Source: Cyclaneusma minus (taxonomy: Eukaryota; Ascomycota; Leotiomycetes; Marthamycetales; Marthamycetaceae). Taken from it: a stretch of DNA of 64,000 bases. The translations under genes were made by a program, and so were the position numbers. The notes under the pieces are model-generated. The model had not been told where the DNA came from, did not search any database, and saw only the letters and a program-made list of their open reading frames with translations. The DNA lies in the NCBI GenBank assembly GCA_037179335.1, contig JAKZHN010000022.1, positions 310,001 to 374,000 of the forward strand. Direction: 5' to 3'. Positions 55,990 through 64,000 of the stretch are shown piece by piece; positions within the stretch are counted from its first letter, which is position 1; each line of letters begins with the position of its first letter.

Positions 55990-56832
55990 CAGCGCTTGCG
56001 CGCTTTTCTGGATGCCAAAACAAATGCGCTGCGCAACTCGTCGACGTGCAACAATGGAACGTTATTACGCCATTCTCGCTGCGTGGTGAGGTACTTCGCA
56101 AGCACAGCGCGGACTCATCGACGTGGAACAAAACAGGAGACCCGGGGGAGTGATGATTTTCTTGTAGCGCATCGACAAGTTCACTCCCTCCCCCACCCCT
56201 TTTTGTAAAAGTAGCCAGCCACCTCCTGTGATAGGTTCGCGGGAACAATCTCATGAGAGAATGTGACGGGAACTTGGCAATGTGGAACAAAAGAAACTAC
56301 CTTTTCCGGGCACCCAGGGACAGGGAGAGGAAGAAGGTCAAGCATACCTTGTGATTACCCCTATCTCGCTGCGCGGTGAATTGCTCCTAGGAGAGGGCGC
56401 AGGAGCAGGCATAACCACCGCGCAGACTCGTCGACATGAAACAAAAGGAATTACGCTTCCGCTAAGGACCTTCCCCTGAATCATAGGAGGTAGCTGCTTG
56501 GTATGAAAAAGGAGACAGAGGAGTGAAGTTGGCGATGTGCTGCTATAAGAAGATGGTCACTTTGGTTCTCTCTTTTGTTGCACGTCGACAAGTGTGCGCA
56601 AGAGTTGCGCCATCCTCAGGTGAACTTGGCGATATGCAACAAATACATGAATACTCGGGATCTTGTTTTGTTGCACGTCGACGATTCCGCGCGGTGCCTG
56701 CGCCATTCCTGCGCGGCACCTCCAGCGAGAAAGCGGGGTGTAAACTTGTCGATGTGCAACAAAAGGAGCAACTGCCTTGGTATTCCGGGCGTCCAGAGTA
56801 GAGGGGTGGTCCTGTCGCCGTGCAACAAAACC
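55990..56832. repeat. Cluster of short inverted-repeat elements with GTCGACGTGCAACAAAA ends
   Basis: The end motif occurs at least nine times in 0.8 kb, in both orientations: forward near 56040, 56117, 56276, 56430, 56628, 56748 and 56814; reverse near 56573 and 56666, with a weaker one near 56156. The clearest unit, 56666-56764, runs from TTTTGTTGCACGTCGAC to GTCGATGTGCAACAAAA and contains an inner GCGCGGTGCC/GCGCGGCACC segment. A second unit is 56573-56643. No protein frame spans the cluster. Confidence 0.75.
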
Positions 56833-57072
56833 AAGGCAAAGTCATATTCAACTCACAAGTGCTTGGCGTTCAGATTATTCAGTCCGTCATGATTCATCTA
56901 GGTATCACTCAACTAGACCCAGTGTCTATGCTCGTCCGATTCCATCCCTTGTTAAGGTATCAAGTAAAGCACACCAAATCATTTCTCGAACTCTAGAAAC
57001 CACTCAAGCAGCCAAGACTCCCCAGTTCTCAAATCCAAGGTCTATATCTCTACGACCCTCTAAACCCCCAGC
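56833..57072. other. Short 3' spacer of the sedolisin gene
   Basis: About 240 bp with no supported feature; probably 3' UTR of the peptidase gene. Confidence 0.35.
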
Positions 57073-59459
57073 TCAGTCCAAGCTCAAGAACAACTCCAAC
57101 ATAGCCGGGTAATTCGGCGTTCCCAACCCCGTAACCGGATCCCAGCCCGTCGTCACCGGGAATCCATCGGTTCCACAGCCCGGGTTGCTTCCACTCGTGA
57201 TATCGTGCAAGACCTGGGGGTTCGCATACTAAAATATCACACAGCCAACATCAGCACTCTCTCCAGATCAAACATGCAAACATCGAGGTCACTTATCATC
57301 TCAGGGGTAAAATACTCACCAAAGTCGGATTCACAAAGCCTACAGTGCTCTTCCCAGCCGCAATCCTCTCCTCATTAATCCTCGTCAGAATAGCAGCGAA
57401 TGTCGGCGCAGCAGCACTAGTCCCACCAATCAACTCCGCCTGGCCTCCATAATAAATAGCCACATTATCACCAATAGCGCCAACGTCTGGATAACCGCGT
57501 CCAATTCTGTTGTAAATCCCACTGTTGTTGCCGAAATTCGTGTAATTCAGCCCGCTGTAGTAAGCATACGTCAAATTGGCGGTCTCGAAGAACGTAGCCA
57601 CGGCATCGGCTTGGTAATCAGCAGTTCCAAAGATGTTGGAAAAGCCACCACCGGAGGGGAAGCGGGAGACGGCTACTTCAGCATCGGTGTTGACGTCGGC
57701 GCCGGTGGGCAGGTAGGTGGCGCCTACGGTGGTAATATATGGGCAAGTGGCGGGGAAATCAGGAGAGAAGATTTTGCGGTTGATGCAGCCGTTGATACTG
57801 TCGTCGAAATTGGGACCAGCGACTCCAGAATCGCCAGATGCGACGACGACGGAAACACCCTGGAGACCAAGCTTCATCCACTCGTTGCATTGGCGTTCTT
57901 GGTAGGCGGCGGGCGTGTCGTATTCTTGGCCTCCGTAAGAGATGGAGATTACGTTGGTGGGGGTGTAGACTCCGCATTGTTCGGCGCTCTTGTAGCCGCC
58001 GGTGTGGGTGTCGGGGTAGCTGGGGTCGATGGAAGAGTCTCCGGTTTCGCCGTAGGCGCTGTATGTGCAGTAGGAGCCGTCGATGGCGTCGAGAAAGGTG
58101 TTGAAAAAGCCTTCGAATGAGTAGTTCTCCTCGTAGTACATGTCGTCCTACACACAGAATTAGTAGCTGATTTTGCAGGTCCTGGTATAGACGTCTCAGG
58201 GGCCGAAGTGTCTTCAAGAGCCAAAGAGGTTTTCTACGACGACGCGGATTTAAAATCCCGGTTTTGACTTACCGTTTGGTAAAGAATGGAGTTTTGAGGG
58301 TAGATGATTGGGTACGAGATTTGGAAATCGAGGTCAGATTCAGCACCGGCGGACGCCTGTGGGTAAGGAGCCACCGCACCATCGACTGCATCAAGGGTGG
58401 GGCCGGTTCCTGTTGGGATGGTACTGTACCACAATTAGCTGCAAGCACCTAGGAACGAAAAACAAAAACAAAACAGAGGGCCTGCACTCACGGATAATAC
58501 GCCGTGAAGAATGCATCCAGATCTTCTTGAGCATACACATCGCCCAGATCTTCAAAAATGCCCAACTCGTTTCCCTTGGCTGATAGAGTTCCGGTGGTGA
58601 TGTTGTACAAAGCTGTAGATCATTAGATATTAGCGCACTATTGGTAATTCATTTGAGAACAAGCGCAACATACCAGCAATGCATGCGGGTGTTGCGATGC
58701 TGTCGCAGCTTGAGGTGTTTGATTTCCTCAGGGACTCCACATCGGCATCAATGCTTGGCATCGATTTCAAAAGAGGAGGACGCTTGAAGCTTCGTTTCTT
58801 GGAAGCACTACGCTTCTCAAAAGCGTCTTTTCGACTAACGGGGCTCTTCATGAGCCTGATGCCTGGGGTGATGTAGTCGATGTGCTTGGTGACATGTTGA
58901 GGGACGTGGTACTCATCACAAGCAACAGTCGTCTTGCCGGTGCCAGCATGCTCATAGAGATGATATTCAGTCTGCAGCAGAGACTCGGCTTCGGCAGCAG
59001 TGGCATCGAACTGGATCCATTGTTTGTTGGCAGACTGTGAGACTCTATCGGCACCAATGCCAGATGAGACGAGCCAGTTCTTCACGGCCGACACACTGTC
59101 TTCGTGGGGAGCAAAGAGATCGATGACTTCCTCAGCCGTGTAATGTTGGCCGTATTTGGGGGAGTCATGCTTGGATCTATTGATGGGAGTTTTCAGTCAA
59201 GGTCTGTATCTGGAGAAACTAGGAACAAAGACAATGTAGAATCGTTGACTTACACTTCCATAAGCAAATCGTATCCTCGTTCCAAGTTTCTCTGGGTCAA
59301 GCCGACACGCATGGGCATATTTGCGGTGCTGGCAACCTTGGAACGCTTTTCCCACTCATGAGGCACATGGCTTCTCTTCTCATGCAGAACATGTGTCGAG
59401 GCAGGGATCGCTGCAACGCTGGCAGCGAGAGCGCTGACAGCTAAAAGAGCGAAATGCAT
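57073..59459 (-). CDS. Secreted sedolisin (S53) / tripeptidyl-peptidase-like protease
   Basis: Six exons: 59459-59254, 59176-58674, 58612-58492, 58423-58273, 58147-57320 and 57228-57073, giving 654 residues. A signal peptide (MHFALLAVSALAASVAAIPA) precedes a pro-kumamolisin activation domain (GLTQRNLERGYDLLMEV, SPKYGQHYTAEEVIDLF, VPQHVTKHIDYITPG) and a Lys/Arg-rich linker. The mature enzyme has the catalytic Glu and Asp in AESDLDFQ (about E305 and D309), the Asp of VVVASGDSGVAG and the nucleophile in GGTSAAAP (about S571), then DPVTGLGTPNYP with calcium-site geometry. Such acid proteases are secreted for protein feeding. All six joins keep frame. Confidence 0.9.
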
Positions 59460-60294
59460 TTTGAGAGGAAAAGAATGAAGGGCGAGAGTGACGAACAAGA
59501 GAATGTTTCTTACCGCAGAAGTCCTGGTCGCCAGATATATAGAGACGGGCAGCATTCAGGCAACTTCTTGTCACCTTCGAAATGCGGACGCCAGTTATCG
59601 CCAAGAGTCGACTTCGACCCTGTATACTGTAGTGTTCGGACTTGTTCGTGGAATGGGGGAATAGTAAGAATGACCAAGACGTCCAAGCCATGACAACATT
59701 CGAGACTAACATGATGGAGAAGGAGAACGGGCTGGATAATATCAAGTAGCACTCGGAGAGAGTGGCACAGCATTGCCGCTCGTGAAACGAGGCAACCGGG
59801 GGAGAGAAGCTGTCGGCGCGTAGAAGTGAAGTCCGGCACAGTCAGTTGCCAGTTCGGACGATGCCAAGTTAAGAGGTCATTGTAAGATAGGAATTGCAGT
59901 CCTGGATGCTCACCCAACCTGCATTGCTATTCATGCAAAGGCAGTAACGCAGACTGGTTGGTTTCGTACATCAGCCTCGTGGTTGGAGTGTTGTAACAGG
60001 GGCAGGAGATTGGGATTGGGAAGCATAGTCCTAGTTGCCCAAGATGGCCCAGTAGCACAAGCACTTTGAGCACATCGACATGCAATAGCCCAGCAGATAA
60101 GAATGCAGCAGTTGTGGTGTGTTGTATGAGAAGTAACGGAACTGCTCGATCAGGAAGGTCGGTGGTTGATGAAGGACGGAGAACGATGCGATAATGTTGT
60201 GCTCCCTTCACTTAAGCTTATCTGTGCACAGCCACACCTCAGCGACACGTGCCACATGCGGCTTGTGCGACCTCGTTTTCCTGCAGAGTCTGCA
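59460..60294. other. Spacer upstream of the sedolisin gene
   Basis: No gene supported; includes the promoter of the peptidase. Confidence 0.4.
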
Positions 60295-60657
60295 TCATGA
60301 TCCACAGCCATCGCACGTTGCCAACACACTCTTGCATACGTACGAACAGTCCAGGGAAGTCTGAACTATCCCGATTCCCCCGCAATCTGAAATTTGGATG
60401 AATCCTTCGAGGTTGAGAGCCTCAGCAGCGCGCAGGTTTGACAGCTTCATACCTATTGGGCATTCCGGGTCACTGAGCTGTGAACACCACTCTGGCCTCC
60501 CGGTATCAGAACCGTGGGCAAGCCCAAGACGGTCGTTGTTATCTATATCAACCGGCAATCCAAGGTTTGTCACGGGGTTTGCATTGTCTACTTTCTTACA
60601 GTCCGTTCTGCTCGTTAGACTGCATGTTGCTGGCCACTGGAGTTGGGCAACTAAGTA
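60295..60657 (-). CDS. Candidate exon of a cysteine-rich, possibly secreted protein
   Basis: An open frame of 120 codons after an acceptor-like CGTAG reads YLVAQLQWPATCSLTSRTDC, NLGLPVDIDNNDRLGLAHG, EWCSQLSDPECPIG and ends DCSYVCKSVLATCDGCGS. Nine cysteines and their spacing fit a secreted domain. The first exon with a signal peptide was not found; ATGs upstream near 60775 do not give one. A 183-codon plus-strand frame overlapping it has no comparable texture and is treated as its shadow. Confidence 0.35.
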   Translation of the reverse strand, partial: YLVAQLQWPATCSLTSRTDCKKVDNANPVTNLGLPVDIDNNDRLGLAHGSDTGRPEWCSQLSDPECPIGMKLSNLRAAEALNLEGFIQISDCGGIGIVQTSLDCSYVCKSVLATCDGCGS

Positions 60658-61044
60658 CTACGATGTTTTCCAGTTTCAGTTCAATTCAGGTCTTGGATTC
60701 CCAATTCTCTATTCGGAGACTGGTGTGATTTCAGACTACCATCTTTGCGCTCCGACTTCTTTAAACGTCGCGACATGGCTGCTTGCGGAGTTTCTGCTTT
60801 GTCGTGGGTACAATGACCGGTTGCTTGCTAGCCACTTCTCTTTGCTTCTTCACAAAGGGGATCATCGAGTACATATTCTCTTGACTAGTGTCACGTACTC
60901 TTGTCCCTTTTCATTGATGATCCTGATCGTTTCTATGTATTGCACTTGAATCGCATGCTCAGATTCTTGCATTAAGTATCTCCGGATATCAAATTCCGCA
61001 CTTCACAATATCGAAACCCCATCGGCACAGAATACGATTCTACC
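60658..61044. other. Spacer between divergent reading directions
   Basis: No supported gene; presumably the promoter of the 61045 gene and any missing first exon of the minus-strand candidate. Confidence 0.35.
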
Positions 61045-62909
61045 ATGTCACGACCATTGACCTTGAGGCATACTAAAAAGAGCGGATCTTTGCGGTCTGA
61101 CTTCCTTGGACACCAGGGGGGAAATCCGATTCTGGACATGAGTGATGCAGCCGTCGCATATAGACTCAACAACCGGGTTCAGTATGAAGGGTCAAGCGAC
61201 TGGATATTTGTGGGTTATCGCAAGCGCGATGAGGGAAAGTTACATGAATACGAGCGTCCCGTGGTAATGGCGAGAGTGGAACCAATCACCAACAGATACA
61301 TTCAGCACGCTGTTCCACGTACAAATCAATCCGCACTCCACAACCCTGGCTCCGCCTTTCTGGGAATCCGATTCGAAGCTGATATTCCCGACGAAGCTGT
61401 GGACTTCGTAGGCCCCTTTGTGGGCGGTCCACGGCTACTAAGGCATCTATATGTGCGAATGCGGGGTCAGATGCCTTTTCGATGGGAGGTGACACATCGA
61501 GCTAGGCTCAGAGGACAAATTCACAAAAACACATGGGTCAATGTAAGTAGTATCAAGAGTTCATTGTTGTCCAATACCATCTTTTCTCGGAGTTCGGCTG
61601 ACCTCGATGTGTAGGAATTCCTCCCTGCATTAGATAGGGCGATTGTAGGCTTAGCAAAAGTGTCGGCATATCATAAAGAATTCGAAAAGGCCCTTCACCC
61701 AGACTCCCAAGAAGAAACATCGGAAATCCCTAATCCTAGGTGGCTCGATGAGATGATTACTCTCTTGGATGGTCTCGAGTACAATGTCAAGGAACAATAT
61801 AAGCCCGATGAACCCCGGGATCGACCAGAGTATGCGTGGTGGACCGATCTCATGCAGAGGGACTTGGTACGCTTAGAGTTCGAAGTCGAGCACACGCTGC
61901 TGCACCGGGCACGGTTTTTTATAGGACATGCAACCCATCCCGAATATCGCCTGCTGCTCGAACAAGCTGCAATGTTCGTGCATGAGTTTGTGGAGCGATA
62001 TCGCCTCAGGCGTCCTTTGCAAGGTAGAGGGCATCACGAATACCCAAGGTCAGGCCGGGACGGCAAGCCACCAGTAGATGCTCGCGAACCTCGCGAAATC
62101 ACTGTGCCGGGCCTTGAACTCCCAGACCCTCAGCACATCCAGCGAGTTCAGTGGAAATCAGAGCTTGATGATATGATCGGTGCGTATTTCCTGCCATGCT
62201 ATCCAGATCAGCGCTAATGATCGTCACAGAGGAATTTACAACCATGCGTGGACACATTTTTGAGGTCTTCTTCACCGCTGAGTCTGGCTGGGATGATGCT
62301 CAGTTTGCTGCGACCTTTGGCATCCCACTCGAAGGATATCATGATCAGACTCCAACGCCGAGTGCACTCATGCCAAGTTTCCTTGGGGCTGCGATGGATC
62401 TTTTGCGTTGCGTCCAAGAGGGTTTGCCAAAAGCAGACCGCTCTGGAAATACAATCAACGAAAATTACCCCCAGGACTGGGTCGAAGAGGTCATGTTAAA
62501 CATGCACCAGCTGGAACTTGTCGGGATCCCCCACTTCGCTAGCCTTCTCCTGCGCTTAACCACCACTGGCAGAGCCGCGGATTCTCGATGGCGGATAGTG
62601 TTCAACAACTTCTACCGGCTAGCCATCCGGATTTTGGGACATTTACACAAGCGCTTTCGCGAAAACTTCGACTTTACAATTCCCGAAGAACTTGAACCTA
62701 AAGGCGCTCATATGCTAGGGGCGAGCACCGGGGCCTCCTTTGACGCGATGCATTCCGAGGACGTCTTCGTAGACATGAGAGCCTTGTCAATTCGAATCTA
62801 CCGTGTGAGATGCGAGCTGGCGGGCGTTGAAGCCGGCTACTATGATGAACAGGAGTTTCGAGAGGCACTTCTAGCCGATCCAGATACGGCGATGCAATAC
62901 GATAATTAA
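61045..62909 (+). CDS. Unrecognised 580-residue protein
   Basis: Exons are 61045-61542, 61615-62179 and 62230-62909. Joins keep frame (TWVN|EFLPALDRAI and ELDDMI|EEFTTMRG). The protein is soluble and mostly helical, rich in Arg, Glu and aromatic residues: SSDWIFVGYRKRDEGKLHEY, AWWTDLMQRDLVRLEFEVEH, EQAAMFVHEFVERYRLRRPL, NMHQLELVGIPHFASLLLRL, ILGHLHKRFRENFDF. No signal peptide, zinc motif, kinase or helicase signature is seen. The last stretch (YRVRCELAGVEAGYYDEQEF) is also helical. I do not recognise the family; it may be specific to this fungal group. Confidence 0.7.
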
Positions 62910-63453
62910 TTCCTTACAAGTGGAACTTCGGAATTATTATTGCAGCTTCAAAAAGAGCGCTCAATCTTCTGTAATTATGTGCTTTTAAATTTGTTTCAAA
63001 AATGGGTTTTAATAACCTGATACAGCGCTAAAGTTTTTCCGGTGGAGACGAAATGTTCTGACGAGTTCGCACAATGGGCATTGCATAAACTCAATAGCCA
63101 ATCTTATACCATGTTTATAAAATTCACACAAGATTTTATTTATTTAATACTTTGTTCGCATTAAAAAACTCAAAACACAAGTTCGCAAAATTCCAATTTC
63201 ACTTATCCTCATAGTGAATTCTAGCCATCTACGCACCACCAGCACCGCTCGTTTATCATATCGCCCCCCAAGACCTAGTAACCAACAGAATCAGGAGGAA
63301 GACGTCATATGCAGTCTCGTCTAATTTTATTCACCTTATTCGTCAAGGAACACGCCCCTTCAATTCTCCACAGTACTCCCAACATCCTCCACACCACTAT
63401 CCTCATTTCCCACCTCTCCAGCCCCACCAGACCTCATAGCCTGACCATCCACA
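62910..63453. other. AT-rich spacer
   Basis: About 540 bp, strongly AT-rich from 62920 to 63220, with no supported gene. Likely UTRs of two convergent genes. Confidence 0.45.
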
Positions 63454-63984
63454 CTAGGTACACTTCAACGCATTCAACCTCTCATTCACCTCCCTCTCCC
63501 AATTACTCAACCACCCCTGCACAACCCTCGGCGGAAACCCCATGGCCACAAGCTGTCCCTCGTCCAGCTCTTCCAAACGCTCCAAAATCGCCTTCCTGAT
63601 CCTTTCAGGAGATTCTTCTGCTCCAAGGGTGTGCTTGCAGTGAGTGGTTGACACGACCCTCAGCGGAAACTCCATGGCCACAAGCTGCCCCTGATCCAGT
63701 TTTTCCAAAAACTCCCAGATCGCCGTCCTCCTCATCGTTTCAGAATACTCTTCTTGCGCCTCAGCAGCCGTTTGGGTCTCTCTAACAGTTATTTCGGGAT
63801 TGACAGGTACGGCTGCTGCCTCTCCCTTTTCTTGCGCTTGTTGTGCTCCAGTAGCTTCAGTAGTGTCCTTGGAGTCATATGTTGATGGTGCGCCAGGGGT
63901 ATAGGGCCGATGTATAAGGGCGGTTTTCGTTGGGTGAGTATAGGGAAAAGGGGCGTACTTGGGGGGAGCGGAAAGAGAATACAT
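63454..63984 (-). CDS. Unrecognised protein with an internal tandem duplication
   Basis: 176 residues from the ATG at 63984; the true start could be further right, outside the window. The N-terminal half is disordered (YAPFPYTHPTKTALIHRPYT, then Thr/Glu/Ala-rich). The C-terminal half has two copies of a ~30-residue module: RRTAIWEFLEKLDQGQLVAM..PLRVV and RKAILERLEELDEGQLVAMG..PRVV. Each looks like a short helix-turn-helix hairpin. A final WLSNWEREVNERLNALKCT ends the protein. Family not recognised. Confidence 0.6.
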   Translation of the reverse strand: MYSLSAPPKYAPFPYTHPTKTALIHRPYTPGAPSTYDSKDTTEATGAQQAQEKGEAAAVPVNPEITVRETQTAAEAQEEYSETMRRTAIWEFLEKLDQGQLVAMEFPLRVVSTTHCKHTLGAEESPERIRKAILERLEELDEGQLVAMGFPPRVVQGWLSNWEREVNERLNALKCT

Positions 63985-64000
63985 GTACTCGGGAGTGCTG

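Noticed and set aside
60398..60949. 183-codon plus-strand frame with an ATG
   Set aside because: Ser/Arg/Leu-rich and patternless; the minus strand under it has better protein texture with paired cysteines, so this is probably a shadow.

Overview
The window is nuclear DNA from a filamentous ascomycete (Pezizomycotina). Short introns of about 50-65 nt with GT/AG ends and CTGAC/CTAAC-like branch sites, compact genes on both strands, and a gene set typical of filamentous fungi all point that way. The proteins and the degenerate intergenic minisatellites suggest a Dothideomycete, possibly Mycosphaerellales, but that placement is inference. All exon junctions were read by eye from frame, splice motif and family pattern.

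Layout, left part (1-32 kb): an MFS drug or amino-acid transporter cut by the left edge (-); kinetochore protein Mtw1/Mis12 (-) diverging from a mitochondrial m-AAA protease (+); a CBM48-like protein (-); about 6 kb of repeat-bearing spacer; an NCBP3-like RNA-binding protein (+); an accessory stretch (18.5-26 kb) with a decayed paralogue, a cysteine-rich single-pass membrane protein, an inverted-repeat element and an intact member of an unrecognised family; a kelch protein (-); a local duplication of a DUF4267 membrane gene with a small membrane-protein gene; and a small three-exon gene.

Middle (32-53 kb) is mostly housekeeping: SEA/GATOR2 subunit Sea4/MIOS (-) diverging from rRNA-processing factor Efg1 (+), a dsRNA-binding-domain protein (+), a cyclase/kynurenine-formamidase-like enzyme (-), a universal-stress-protein gene (+), a GPHR/GPR89-family membrane protein (+), a repeat-rich spacer with an intron-containing tRNA-Pro and an inverted, truncated second copy, and a RecQ helicase (+).

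Right part (53-64 kb) is accessory again: small unrecognised genes, including a 74-residue three-exon gene, a cluster of short inverted-repeat elements, a secreted sedolisin-type peptidase (-), a possible cysteine-rich exon (-), a 580-residue protein of unknown function (+) and a protein with an internal duplication (-).

I see no biosynthetic cluster, CRISPR array or intact transposon. The most unusual material is the set of small lineage-specific genes, the local duplications, and the inverted-repeat structures around the tRNA and at 56-57 kb.
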